A stretch of DNA of 64,000 nt, from contig SFEG01000007.1 of assembly GCA_004558025.1 (NCBI GenBank), positions 1 through 64,000 of the forward strand, written 5' to 3'. The stretch comes from Clostridiales bacterium. Its GTDB lineage: Bacteria; Bacillota; Clostridia; Oscillospirales; Oscillospiraceae. Positions 7,086 through 14,983 of the stretch are shown in pieces. How positions within the stretch are numbered: position 1 is the stretch's first letter; each line of letters starts with the position of its first letter. The notes beneath the pieces were generated by a model. It did not search any database, had not been told where the DNA came from, and saw only the letters and a list, made by a program, of their open reading frames with translations. The translations under genes and the position numbers were made by a program.

Positions 7086-8623
7086 GCGTCGCAGTCGTCG
7101 AAGTCGAGGAGGGTGGGGTCGATGGGTGTCTCGCGCAGGACGCTCTGCATGTACTGATTGACCTGGCGGCGCATATCGCGGCGCGAGATCGTGCGCGGAT
7201 CCATGAGATCCTGCTGCACCCAGATGAAGTTGATGTTCCGCTCGCGTGCCTGCTCGTCGAAAATGCCCTGAAGACCGTCCATGCCCTTGCAGGAGATCTG
7301 ATCGTACATGATAATGGTGTCAACATTGTACTCCTCTGCCACGCGCCACATCTCGTCGACCGCGTTTTTGAAGCCGCCCTTGGTGTGCTTGCGCATGGTC
7401 GCGCGCTGATAGGTCAGGGCGACGCCCTTTAGCATGCTCTCGGGGGTGGAGGTGTCGATAATGACCTGAGAGATATGCGTTTCCATATCCATGACGGACA
7501 CGATGCCCCAGCACTGCTCGAGCCAGTTGGAGAAGTTGGTGTAGTAGTTTGCCGGGCACGACCAGACGAGCGCCTTGTGCCGCATTTCGGCCGAGCAGGG
7601 CAGGCGCTTTTCGTAAGCGTCGGTCATGAGCCTGTGTACCTTTTTATCGGCCTTGTTGAAGCGCTGATCCATGCCGCCGTGCAGATGATAGGTGTACATG
7701 CGGTACAGCCACGGGGTCGGGCCCGTCACCTGCGGATAGTCGGTGCGGTTTATCTCCCAAAGGTCGAGGTGGAAGCGCGTTACCTCGTTGTAGCTCTCAA
7801 GCGCCTTGGCAAAGGCGTCCCAGTCGAATTTCTCGCCCGTGTGGTCTTCGATGAATTTTATGCAGCCGCGCAGCTCCTCAACGGCGTACTCCTGCGCGTC
7901 GACATCGTCGTTGTAGCGCAGAGGAACGCCGAGGCAGTAGGTCGGCAGCTTGAAGTAGCGATCCTGGAACGAGGTGGTCATGATGCTGCCGTCGCAGGGC
8001 ATGTTGCAGGCGATGAAGCACTTGCCGAAGATAGGGAAGTCACCCTCGGCGGCGACGCCGGCCTCGGCCGACGGCAGGGGGCATACGTCCGCCGGAACGC
8101 CGAAGTTTTCTATAGCGTCGAGATACACCGGCGGAAGCTGCTGGTTTATCATCGAGGACAGGAAGATGGGGATGGTCTGCACCGGGATGCCGATGAGATT
8201 CGGGAAGCCGGCCATGAGCTCGGTCGGAACGAGCTCGTCAAAGCAGACGATGCGGTCGGCAAGCGTCTTTTTGCCGCCGATGTTACGGTCGGCGTCAAAG
8301 GTGTCGGCAATAATGTCGATGGTGTGCTTTATGATGATATCGTACAGGAGATGCCCGGCCTTGAGCTGCACGCCGCGCATGCCCTCGAGCTGGCGGTCTA
8401 TAAACTGCGGAAGCGTCAGGTAGGTCAGCATCCAGCGATAGCGGAATATGCCCTTGACGACCTGGAGGGGCGAGCGGAGGACGAATTTTATCATGTCCTT
8501 CCACATGACGCACCACCAGCCGTAGTCGATGAGCGTGTCCTTTATGCCGCGCCATTCGCGCCAGCGGCGAACGCCGGTCTTGTCTATGTAGGTAAGACCC
8601 AGATTTCTCGGTTTTCCTGCCAT
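7079..8623 (-). CDS. 2-hydroxyacyl-CoA dehydratase family protein, larger subunit (copy 1)
   Basis: A 514-residue member of the HgdA/HgdB/BcrB-C family, whose subunits form [4Fe-4S] enzymes that remove water from 2-hydroxyacyl-CoA or reduce aromatic CoA esters. Cysteines likely to bind cluster or substrate occur in ACNMPCDGS and ISCKGMDG. It is the second gene of a pair: its ATG is one base after the TGA of the upstream subunit (TGACATG). The paralogous pair at 16.3-19.1 kb has the same order. Substrate cannot be told from sequence, and no activator ATPase (HgdC/FldI type) is in the window. The TAG stop lies in a repeat-element edge, so the C-terminal CDAF may be non-native. Confidence 0.88.
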   Translation of the reverse strand: MAGKPRNLGLTYIDKTGVRRWREWRGIKDTLIDYGWWCVMWKDMIKFVLRSPLQVVKGIFRYRWMLTYLTLPQFIDRQLEGMRGVQLKAGHLLYDIIIKHTIDIIADTFDADRNIGGKKTLADRIVCFDELVPTELMAGFPNLIGIPVQTIPIFLSSMINQQLPPVYLDAIENFGVPADVCPLPSAEAGVAAEGDFPIFGKCFIACNMPCDGSIMTTSFQDRYFKLPTYCLGVPLRYNDDVDAQEYAVEELRGCIKFIEDHTGEKFDWDAFAKALESYNEVTRFHLDLWEINRTDYPQVTGPTPWLYRMYTYHLHGGMDQRFNKADKKVHRLMTDAYEKRLPCSAEMRHKALVWSCPANYYTNFSNWLEQCWGIVSVMDMETHISQVIIDTSTPESMLKGVALTYQRATMRKHTKGGFKNAVDEMWRVAEEYNVDTIIMYDQISCKGMDGLQGIFDEQARERNINFIWVQQDLMDPRTISRRDMRRQVNQYMQSVLRETPIDPTLLDFDDCDAF

Positions 8624-8624
8624 G

Positions 8625-9818
8625 TCAGCGCCCTCCCTCTTTGTGTATCTGCTTTATCTCAAGACTTTCGACAAACGCCTGAACGCGAGTGCGCAGCTGG
8701 CCCGAGGCATTGCCGGTGTACTCTCTGTCAACGCAGACGGTCGGGTAATTATAAAGCTCCGTCATGACGTGCGAGGCAAGCGCCCTTTCATAGCCCCAGA
8801 ATTCGCAGAATTTCATCTGTTCGTATATTATGCCCTGGGCGTTGAAGTCCTTTGCGAGCTTGTCGACAAAATCGTAGCGGTCGTGGACCTTGTCCTGCGA
8901 CATGTAGCGCGGGCACTGGCTCGTTTCCTGATAGAAGCGGCAGATCTGATCGAGCGCGGGCTCGTCGTCGGTAAGGACGATCTCCTGCCTGCCGGGGAAG
9001 GAGCCGAAGCAGAAGCGGTCGGCCACGATCAGTGCGCCCGACTGCTCGACCGTGCGGGTGAAGTCAAGATCGTCGATCTCACTTCCGACAACGACGACGC
9101 GCGCACGGTGTGAGGGCTTTTCGTCGGGCCTGCGCTTTTTGACCTCCTCGAGCGTCTCGCGCAGCTTATCGATTATGAGATACTTCGGGCAGCAGTAGGA
9201 AACGAGGCACAGGACGTGGAACTCGTAGCCCGTTATCGGGGGATTATCGAGCTTGCGATATTCTCCGATCTCGCTTATTATGCGGCATACCTCGTTGTGC
9301 TCGGCGACGGCGCGGCGGATGGCGGCATCGGAGATGTCGGTGCCGTATCTCTCGTGCAGAGGCTCGAGGACTTTTTTCTGAAGCTGATTTTTGTAGTGCT
9401 TTATGCCGTGGGGCGTTACCTTGAACGGCACGTCTATGAAAGATACGAAAAATTTGTCGTTCTTCACGAGATTTAGAAGCTCAAAATGCTCGAGCGTGCG
9501 GTTCATCTCGGTGCAGGTCTCGCCGCCGGCCAGCGCCGACAGGAAGTTATAGCCGCCCTCGATGCCGCGCTCGACGAGCGCCTTCGTGTAGCCGCACAGG
9601 TAGTTTGTCATGTAGTAGGTCGATATCTCCAGCGAGCCTGTGCGCGGCGCTCTCATTCGGACGGAAAAGCAGTTGTCAAGGTTGAGCAAAACCTCCGGCA
9701 TGTGATAGCAGGTGTAGCCCACAGCCTTCTTTCCCTCCGATATCGCCTGCATGACGAGCTCATTTCCGGCCTCGTCGAGCAGATGCTCAAAGTAGATAAG
9801 GTGCTTTAAGTCTTTCAT
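8625..9818 (-). CDS. 2-hydroxyacyl-CoA dehydratase family protein, smaller subunit (copy 1)
   Basis: A 397-residue subunit of the HgdB/BcrC type. Typical features are GYTCYHMPEVLLN near the N-terminus, EMKFCEFWGYERA-like cysteine motif (QMKFCEFWGYERA) near residue 340 and EYTGNASGQLRTRVQAFVE at the end. The ATG at 9818 follows GGGAGGGAGT; a TTG four codons earlier is less likely. It heads a two-gene operon on the minus strand. The paralogue at 16346 starts with the nearly identical MKDLKHLIYFE. It diverges from the C_GCAxxG_C_C operon across an AT-rich gap of 178 bases. Function is known for the family only; the acyl-CoA substrate is not predictable. Confidence 0.88.
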   Translation of the reverse strand: MKDLKHLIYFEHLLDEAGNELVMQAISEGKKAVGYTCYHMPEVLLNLDNCFSVRMRAPRTGSLEISTYYMTNYLCGYTKALVERGIEGGYNFLSALAGGETCTEMNRTLEHFELLNLVKNDKFFVSFIDVPFKVTPHGIKHYKNQLQKKVLEPLHERYGTDISDAAIRRAVAEHNEVCRIISEIGEYRKLDNPPITGYEFHVLCLVSYCCPKYLIIDKLRETLEEVKKRRPDEKPSHRARVVVVGSEIDDLDFTRTVEQSGALIVADRFCFGSFPGRQEIVLTDDEPALDQICRFYQETSQCPRYMSQDKVHDRYDFVDKLAKDFNAQGIIYEQMKFCEFWGYERALASHVMTELYNYPTVCVDREYTGNASGQLRTRVQAFVESLEIKQIHKEGGR

Positions 9819-9931
9819 ACTCCCTCCCAAAACATTAATAATATATTAATTCGTTTATCTTTTGTCATTGCATTTAATATATTATGCCTGAAGCTCCGTG
9901 TCAATACAATACAGCTGAAAGTGTAATTTCT

Positions 9932-9977
9932 TTGACAGAGGACAGACTATGGTTTATGATATACTTATATAAGTATA
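9932..9977 (+). promoter_or_regulatory. Promoter with perfect 18-bp palindromic operator at the start site
   Basis: TTGACA (9932-9937), 17 bases, TATGAT (9955-9960), then the perfect palindrome TATACTTATATAAGTATA (9960-9977) over the expected start site. A dimeric repressor bound there would block transcription of the C_GCAxxG-two-component operon. No regulator for it can be named. Confidence 0.7.
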
Positions 9978-9996
9978 AACTCCGGGAGGGTAAAAT

Positions 9997-10398
9997 ATGG
10001 GCAAAAAGGAACTTGCCGCGCAGTACCACGCCTCGGGCTGCAACTGTGCGATGGCTGTCGGCTGCGCATTCTGCGATAAGGCCGGCATAGATGAGGACGA
10101 GATGAAGGCGCTCGTTCGCCGTTACGGCGGCGGCGCGGGAAAATACTGCGGCGCGCTGCTGGGCGCGGTGGCCGCGATGAACATGGCGGAGGGTGAGCGC
10201 AATGACGACGATCCCGCCGCGCTCAACGGAGCGGCGTCGGATAAGGCAGCCGAGCTCCTGCGCGAGTTCGAGGCCAGAAACGGCTCCGTTTTCTGCCGCG
10301 AGCTAAAGGGCCGAGACACGGGCGTTGTCCTGCGCTCCTGCCGCGGCTGCGTCGAGGATGCCGCCGAGCTTGCCGAGAAGCTTTTTGAGGAGAAATAA
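9997..10398 (+). CDS. C_GCAxxG_C_C family redox-associated protein
   Basis: A 133-residue cytosolic protein of the C_GCAxxG_C_C family, small cysteine-rich proteins common in anaerobes and proposed to bind a metal or cluster. Visible motif residues are ASGCNCAMAVGCAFC, YGGGAGKYCGALLGAV, FCRELKG and SCRGCVEDAAEL, giving a string of conserved cysteines. The ATG has GGGAGG 8 bases upstream. The next gene, a response regulator, begins on the base after its stop, so the two are clearly cotranscribed. The link to a two-component system suggests a redox- or metal-responsive function, but that is inference. Confidence 0.88.
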   Translation: MGKKELAAQYHASGCNCAMAVGCAFCDKAGIDEDEMKALVRRYGGGAGKYCGALLGAVAAMNMAEGERNDDDPAALNGAASDKAAELLREFEARNGSVFCRELKGRDTGVVLRSCRGCVEDAAELAEKLFEEK

Positions 10399-11070
10399 AT
10401 GTACCGTATCTATATCGTCGAGGACGACCCCGGCATAGCAGAGGGAATAAAGCAGCAGGCCAAGGCATGGGGCCTCGAAGCCAAAAGCGCGGATAATTTC
10501 CGCGATATTATGGGCGAATTTGCCGCTTTTTCGCCGCACCTTGTGCTTTTGGACATAACCTTGCCGTTTTTTAACGGCTATCACTGGTGCAGTGCGATAC
10601 GCGCCGTGTCCAAGGTGCCGATAATCTTCATATCCTCGGCGGCGGACAATATGAACATCGTCATGGCCATGAGCATGGGCGCGGATGATTTCATCGCAAA
10701 GCCCTTCGACGGCGGCGTTCTGATGGCCAAGATCCAGGCACTGCTGCGTCGAAGCTACGATTTTGCGCCCGGCATGCCCATAATAGAGCACCGCGGAGCG
10801 ATGCTCAACACCGGCGACAATTCGCTTTCCTACAACGGAAAAAGCATCGCCCTGACGAAAAACGAGTACCGCATCCTGCTGTGCCTCATGCAGAACAGGG
10901 GCAAGGTCGTCAGCCGCGAAAAGCTCATGGAAAAGCTGTGGGAAACAGACAGTTTTGTCGATGAAAACACCCTGACCGTAAATGTCGGCAGGCTGCGCAA
11001 AAAGCTTGACGGCGCAGGGCTTGAGGGCTTTATCGCGACAAAGTTCGGCGTGGGTTATATTGTGGAGTGA
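10399..11070 (+). CDS. OmpR-family response regulator (BceR-like)
   Basis: A 223-residue DNA-binding response regulator. The receiver domain (about 1-115) has the acidic pocket VEDD, phospho-acceptor aspartate in LVLLDITLPFFNG near residue 52, and FIAKPF lysine near 101. The C-terminal winged helix (about 125-223) ends VDENTLTVNVGRLRKKLDG..FGVGYIVE. The wording resembles BceR/VraR-like regulators paired with short kinases. Its ATG abuts the previous stop codon, and its partner kinase follows with a few bases between. The bceAB-type ABC transporter that such systems usually sense with is absent from this window. Confidence 0.94.
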   Translation: MYRIYIVEDDPGIAEGIKQQAKAWGLEAKSADNFRDIMGEFAAFSPHLVLLDITLPFFNGYHWCSAIRAVSKVPIIFISSAADNMNIVMAMSMGADDFIAKPFDGGVLMAKIQALLRRSYDFAPGMPIIEHRGAMLNTGDNSLSYNGKSIALTKNEYRILLCLMQNRGKVVSREKLMEKLWETDSFVDENTLTVNVGRLRKKLDGAGLEGFIATKFGVGYIVE

Positions 11071-11075
11071 GGGCT

Positions 11076-12065
11076 ATGAGGCTGTTTTTTGCGTATATTA
11101 AGGAGCATGCGCGGCTGATCGTCGCGCTCGTGCTCGCAATTGCGATATTTGCTGCGAGCTTTGCGCTGTACGGGCTGCCTCTTTCGGCGATTGCGTACCC
11201 CGCGGCGCTGTGCCTCGTGCCGGCGCTTGCGTTTGTGATAACCGATTTTTCTCGTGTAAAGCGCCGCCACGCGGAATTTCTGGCACTGAAGGAGATCACC
11301 GCGGCTGAGGAAAAGCTGCTGCCGCCCGCACGGAGCATCGACGATGCTGACTACAGGCGCATTATAGCGCTTCTGGCCGAAAGCCGCGAGGAGATAAGCC
11401 GCGCCTCGCTCCGCCGTTGGAGCGATACCCTCGATTACTACACCGTGTGGGTGCATCAGATAAAAACGCCGATCGCGTCCATGCGGCTGACGCTGCAAAA
11501 CTCCGATTCGCCGGAGTCGCGCCGCCTTTCCTCCGACCTCGGGCGAATCGAGCGCTATGTCGAGATGGCGCTGGTGTACCTGCGGCTTGATTCCGAGAGC
11601 AGCGACTACGTCATACGCGAGTTTGAGCTCGACCCGCTCATACGCCGCTCGGTGAAGAAATTTTCCGGTGAGTTTATCACAAAGCGCCTGAGCCTTGAGC
11701 TCACGCCGACCGAGGCGCGGGTCATAAGCGACGAGAAGTGGCTGGTCTTTGTCATCGAGCAGATACTCTCAAATTCGCTCAAGTACACGCGCGAGGGCAG
11801 CGTCGGGATATACATGACCGAGCCCAAGACCCTCTGCATCCGCGATACCGGCATAGGCATCGCGCCCGAGGATCTGCCGCGCGTTTTCGAAAAGGGCTAC
11901 ACCGGCCGCAACGGCCGCGACGATATGCGCGCAAGCGGCCTCGGACTGTACCTGTGCCGCCGCGTGTGCGCCAAGCTCGGTCACGGCATTTCCGCCGTCT
12001 CCGTTCCGGACGAGGGCACGGAGATACGGATAGACCTGAGCAGCTATAATCTGGAGCCCAATTAA
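11076..12065 (+). CDS. Sensor histidine kinase (BceS-like, short sensor)
   Basis: A 329-residue kinase. Two transmembrane helices near the N-terminus (about 10-55) are separated by only a few residues, so there is no real extracellular sensor. The dimerisation/phospho-acceptor motif YTVWVHQIKTPIASMRL is near residue 130. The HATPase region shows LSNSLKYTR, RDTGIGIAPEDLPRVFEKGYTGRNGR and SGLGLYLCRR. ATG at 11076 is preferred over an overlapping GTG at 11067. Such kinases normally sense through an ABC transporter that is not encoded here, so the input is unknown. It is the last gene of the operon that starts at 9997. Confidence 0.93.
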   Translation: MRLFFAYIKEHARLIVALVLAIAIFAASFALYGLPLSAIAYPAALCLVPALAFVITDFSRVKRRHAEFLALKEITAAEEKLLPPARSIDDADYRRIIALLAESREEISRASLRRWSDTLDYYTVWVHQIKTPIASMRLTLQNSDSPESRRLSSDLGRIERYVEMALVYLRLDSESSDYVIREFELDPLIRRSVKKFSGEFITKRLSLELTPTEARVISDEKWLVFVIEQILSNSLKYTREGSVGIYMTEPKTLCIRDTGIGIAPEDLPRVFEKGYTGRNGRDDMRASGLGLYLCRRVCAKLGHGISAVSVPDEGTEIRIDLSSYNLEPN

Positions 12066-12133
12066 TATTAGCTGATAGTGGATAGCCAATAGCTGATAGC
12101 CCAATGTGTGCGGCGATGCCGCAGATATAATAA

Positions 12134-12319
12134 CACCTCATCCGTCGGCTTGAGCCGACACGGTAGAAAGTCAAGCAAGTGCAACAAAAACCTCGCGCGG
12201 AGTTTTCCAACCGAGGCATTTTCTCGTGCGGTCGTTCAAAAAATCAACGACCACGTCCAGCTTTTAGGTGTTGCACTTCAGATGATAATCTGTCACCCTT
12301 CCCCTCAAGGGGAAGGCAA
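12134..12319. repeat. CACCTCATCC..GGGGAAGG repeat, split by an IS30-like remnant
   Basis: CACCTCATCCGTCGGCTTG followed by AGCCGACAC (12134-12162) is the left part of a hairpin repeat. Its right part, CCTTCCCCTCAAGGGGAAGG, resumes at about 12297. Unbroken or partial versions lie at about 19453-19506 and 49637-49688. The 130-base interruption is the element listed separately. Confidence 0.7.
12163..12293 (-). mobile_element. Internally deleted IS30-family element with transposase C-terminus
   Basis: On the minus strand, codons read VVVDFLNDRTRKCLGWKTPR and then EVFVALA and a stop. This matches the C-terminal end of IS30-type transposases (the RPRKCLGWKTP..VF signature). The outer sequences, GGTAGAAAGTCAAGCAAGTGCAACA at one side and ACAGATTATCATCTGAAGTGCAACA inverted at the other, agree at the inner AAGTGCAACA and at scattered outer bases, as terminal inverted repeats would. 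CAC occurs on both flanks, a possible 3-base target duplication. The element is dead but bounded at both ends. Confidence 0.75.
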
Positions 12320-12353
12320 GAGGAGCGCACCGGAAATTTTACCTCGTTCATAT

Positions 12354-12445
12354 GGAAGGCAGCAGTTTTCCGGTTTCGTCGGAAACTTCGATACCGGGCT
12401 ACCGCAATAAACGTATAGGTGCAGTCTCAATGCGCCACTAAAAAA
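12354..12445. repeat. MITE-like dispersed repeat, copy 5 (right arm)
   Basis: The right arm reads from GGCAGCAGTTTTCCGG through CGATACCGGGCTACCGC to the edge GCGCCACTAAAAAA. It ends about 30 bases before folD. A second short edge-like sequence, TTAATTCGCAACCGAAAAA, lies directly in front of the folD ATG, so the folD 5' region is made of repeat sequence. The 400 bases between the kinase and folD contain only repeats. Confidence 0.75.
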
Positions 12446-12473
12446 GGAGAAGCGTTAATTCGCAACCGAAAAA

Positions 12474-13319
12474 ATGATTATAGATGGGAAAAAGCTTTCG
12501 GAGAAGATCTGCGCACAGGTCAGGGCCGAGGCGGAAATGATGCGGCGCAGGCCGTGCCTTGCGGCGGTGCTCGTCGGAGAGGACCCGGCGTCGCAGATAT
12601 ATGTGCGCAATAAGGAGCGCGACTGCGCAAAGTGCGGCATCGACAGCCGAAGATACGACCTGCCGGATACCGTGCCTGAGGCAGAGCTTTTGGCGATTAT
12701 AGACGAGCTTAATAATGACGACGCGGTCGACGGCATTCTGGTGCAGCTTCCGCTGCCGGAGCATATATCCGAGCGCAAGGTGATAAACGCCGTCTCGCCG
12801 GAAAAGGACGTTGACGCGTTCCACCCGATAAACGTCGGTCGAATGGTTACCGGGGAGGGCACGCTCATGCCGTGCACACCGGCGGGCATCATGGCCATGC
12901 TGCGCGAATACGGCATATCGCCCGACGGAAAGCACTGCGTCATCGTCGGCCGCAGCAATATCGTCGGCCGCCCGATGGGACTGATGCTTTTAAACGCAGA
13001 CGCGACGGTGACCTACTGCCACAGGCATACGAAGGATCTCGCGGCGATGACAAGGCAGGCGGATATCCTTATCGTTGCCGCCGGCTCGCCGCGGCTTATT
13101 ACCGGCGACATGGTCAAGGACGGCGTTGTCGTTATCGACGTTGCAATGAACCGTGACCCGGAGACGGGAAAGTTCTTCGGCGACGTGTGCTTTGACGAGG
13201 TCGAGAAGAAGGCGAGCTTCATAACGCCCGTGCCCGGCGGCGTCGGCCCGATGACGCGCGCACAGCTTATGAAAAACATCCTTGCCGCGGCGAAGGAGAG
13301 AGCTTTGAAAAATGGTTGA
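12474..13319 (+). CDS. folD: Bifunctional methylene-THF dehydrogenase / methenyl-THF cyclohydrolase
   Basis: A 281-residue FolD, which interconverts 5,10-methylene-THF and 10-formyl-THF with NADP in the one-carbon pool. The family landmarks are all there: YVRNKERDCAKCGI with the catalytic lysine region, DGILVQLPLPEHI, the PCTPAGIM substrate loop, VIVGRSNIVGRPMGLMLL for the dinucleotide site, CHRHTKDL and TPVPGGVGPMTRAQLM. The start ATG is fixed by the N-terminal MIIDGKKLSEKI. The only SD-like GGAG is about 20 bases upstream, because repeat sequence abuts the start. The next gene overlaps its end by 8 bases. Confidence 0.96.
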   Translation: MIIDGKKLSEKICAQVRAEAEMMRRRPCLAAVLVGEDPASQIYVRNKERDCAKCGIDSRRYDLPDTVPEAELLAIIDELNNDDAVDGILVQLPLPEHISERKVINAVSPEKDVDAFHPINVGRMVTGEGTLMPCTPAGIMAMLREYGISPDGKHCVIVGRSNIVGRPMGLMLLNADATVTYCHRHTKDLAAMTRQADILIVAAGSPRLITGDMVKDGVVVIDVAMNRDPETGKFFGDVCFDEVEKKASFITPVPGGVGPMTRAQLMKNILAAAKERALKNG

Positions 13320-14382
13320 GGGAAAAAGACTTTACGGTATCGACCTGTTCAAGGCACTGGCGATGTTTCTCGTGGTCGCGCTGCATATAAACACGGTCGG
13401 CGGCGCTCTTGAGGGCAGCGCGGCAGGCTCTGCGCAGTGGTGGATATCCGACTTTGTGCAGATCGCAGCCTATTGCTGCGTCGACTGCTTTGCGCTGGCT
13501 ACGGGCTTTCTAATGGCCGAGCGCGGATTCCGTCCCGGGCGCATAGTTTCGCTGTGGCTTCAGGTAGCGTTTTACTCGGTCGTCACGGCCGCCGCGTGGT
13601 ACTTTATCGTGCCTGGACGGATAGGACTGAGGTACATAGCCTCATCGTTTTTCCCCGCGCTCACGTCGAAATACTGGTATTTCACCGCGTACTTCGTCCT
13701 GTTTTTCTTCACTCCGTTTTTGAACGCGCTGCTGCGTGCGTTAGACGCCCGCGGCAGAAAAATGCTGCTCGCGGCACTGTTAGTCTTCTTTTCACTGCTG
13801 CCGACGTTCAGACCGCTGAATGTTATTCCGCTTTCGGGAGGCTACTGCTTTTTCTGGCTGGCGGCGCTGTACCTCATCGGCGGCTGCGTGAAGCTTGACA
13901 GGCTGTATGAGTGCGCGAGCGGGAAATTTTTCGTGCTTACATATTTCTCGTCCGCTGCGGTTATGCTGCTTTGGCAGCTGCTGTTCGGAGCGGATAATGT
14001 GCGCCTTATCAGCTATTTGTCGCCGACTGTGCTCGTGTGCTCGGCCGCGCTGCTTTGTGCGTTCTGCCGCATGAGAGTTCCCGATAAGCTCACGGGCGCC
14101 GCAAAATTTTTGAGCACAACTTCCTTCGGTGTGTATCTTATCCATATAAGCCCCTTTATACTGAGCACGTACTTTGCAGGAGGCTTTGCCTTCATCGGCA
14201 AAATGAACGCATGGCTCGTGCTCCCGTGCGAGCTCGGCTGCGCATTGGCGATATACGCTGTGTGTACGCTGATAGAGTACCTGCGGCAAAAGCTGTTTGC
14301 GATCTGCGGTATAGATAGGCTCGCCGCAGCAGTATCGGACATACTTGACAGGCTCGGCAGCAAAGTCGGTGCTTCCCGATGA
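13312..14382 (+). CDS. Acyltransferase 3 family integral membrane protein
   Basis: A 356-residue polytopic membrane acyltransferase of the OafA/WecH type. These transfer acetyl or succinyl groups to surface sugars. The N-terminus (RLYGIDLFKALAMFLVVALHINTV) has the characteristic RxxxxDxxKxxAxxxVVxxH pattern with the catalytic histidine in TM1, and about ten hydrophobic segments follow. Its ATG lies within the last codons of folD, implying translational coupling, though a functional relation to folate is not obvious. A possible acceptor is a cell-surface glycan. A repeat fragment starts about 20 bases past the stop. Confidence 0.88.
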   Translation: MVEGKRLYGIDLFKALAMFLVVALHINTVGGALEGSAAGSAQWWISDFVQIAAYCCVDCFALATGFLMAERGFRPGRIVSLWLQVAFYSVVTAAAWYFIVPGRIGLRYIASSFFPALTSKYWYFTAYFVLFFFTPFLNALLRALDARGRKMLLAALLVFFSLLPTFRPLNVIPLSGGYCFFWLAALYLIGGCVKLDRLYECASGKFFVLTYFSSAAVMLLWQLLFGADNVRLISYLSPTVLVCSAALLCAFCRMRVPDKLTGAAKFLSTTSFGVYLIHISPFILSTYFAGGFAFIGKMNAWLVLPCELGCALAIYAVCTLIEYLRQKLFAICGIDRLAAAVSDILDRLGSKVGASR

Positions 14383-14400
14383 GGCACGCTCAGGCCGCAT

Positions 14401-14497
14401 TCGTGGGAAGCGGCAGTTTCACGGTTTGGTCAGCACCCTCGACACCGGGCATCTGCAATATGCGTACAGGTACAGCCTGAATGCGCCTCTAAAAAAA
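14401..14497. repeat. MITE-like dispersed repeat, copy 6 (right arm)
   Basis: The arm runs GGGAAGCGGCAGTTTCACGG, CCTCGACACCGGGCATCTGC, to the edge GCGCCTCTAAAAAAA. The A-run is the complement of the T-tract of the minus-strand terminator at 14491-14523. Confidence 0.75.
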
Positions 14498-14590
14498 GCG
14501 CAGGCCGATGAAAACCGGCCTGCAAAACAGGGTTGTGGGATAAAGATATGAGCCGCGGCCTTGCTTTGCAAGACCTATTGGATAAGCTGT
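14491..14590 (-). ncRNA. Candidate small RNA with its own promoter and terminator
   Basis: On the minus strand TTTACA (14625-14620), 17 bases and TATTAT (14602-14597) predict a start near 14590. About 70 bases further on is a strong terminator: stem GCAGGCCG/CGGCCTGC (14500-14523) and a T7 tract. No open reading frame of note lies between, and the transcript would be about 100 nt. I do not recognise a known RNA family. The structure in front of the terminator and the gap (14530-14700) have no other explanation. Confidence 0.45.
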
Positions 14591-14718
14591 GCTTAGATAA
14601 TACAACGCGCTCTTACCCTTGTAAAGAGCGAAGAAACACTACTTTTGTCGAACGGAAAATTTTTCGCAAATAATTCTCTCGCGCTTGGGAATACTGAGTG
14701 GGAAAGGAGTGTTTGCAA

Positions 14719-14928
14719 GTGATAATCGACCGCATCGCACTTATTCTGACCATAATCGGCGGCATCAACTGGGGCAGCATCGGCCTGTTCAGGTTTGATA
14801 TCGTCGCGTGGATCTGCGGCGGGCAGACGGCGACAGTCAGCCGCGTAATATACACGCTCGTAGGTCTCGCGGCGCTTTGGTGCATCTCGCTGCTGTTCCG
14901 CCGCGACGCGCTTCCCGACGAGGCGTAA
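14719..14928 (+). CDS. DUF378 family small membrane protein
   Basis: A 69-residue protein with two transmembrane helices. The segment RIALILTIIGGINWGSIGLF is the DUF378 signature, and VSRVIYTLVGLAALWCISLLF is the second helix. Function is unknown in the family. The start is a GTG at 14719 with AAAGGAG 9 bases upstream. It stands alone, convergent with the FadR-type regulator, and a hairpin terminator follows. Confidence 0.88.
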   Translation: MIIDRIALILTIIGGINWGSIGLFRFDIVAWICGGQTATVSRVIYTLVGLAALWCISLLFRRDALPDEA

Positions 14929-14942
14929 ACTTTGCCGAAAAT

Positions 14943-14980
14943 AGCTCGCGCTCCATTTGCCGGAACGCGAGCTTTTTTAT
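14943..14980 (+). terminator. Terminator after DUF378 gene
   Basis: The stem GCTCGCG/CGCGAGC is followed by TTTTTTAT. It also lies just beyond the stop of the convergent regulator gene. Confidence 0.8.
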
Positions 14981-14983
14981 ATT

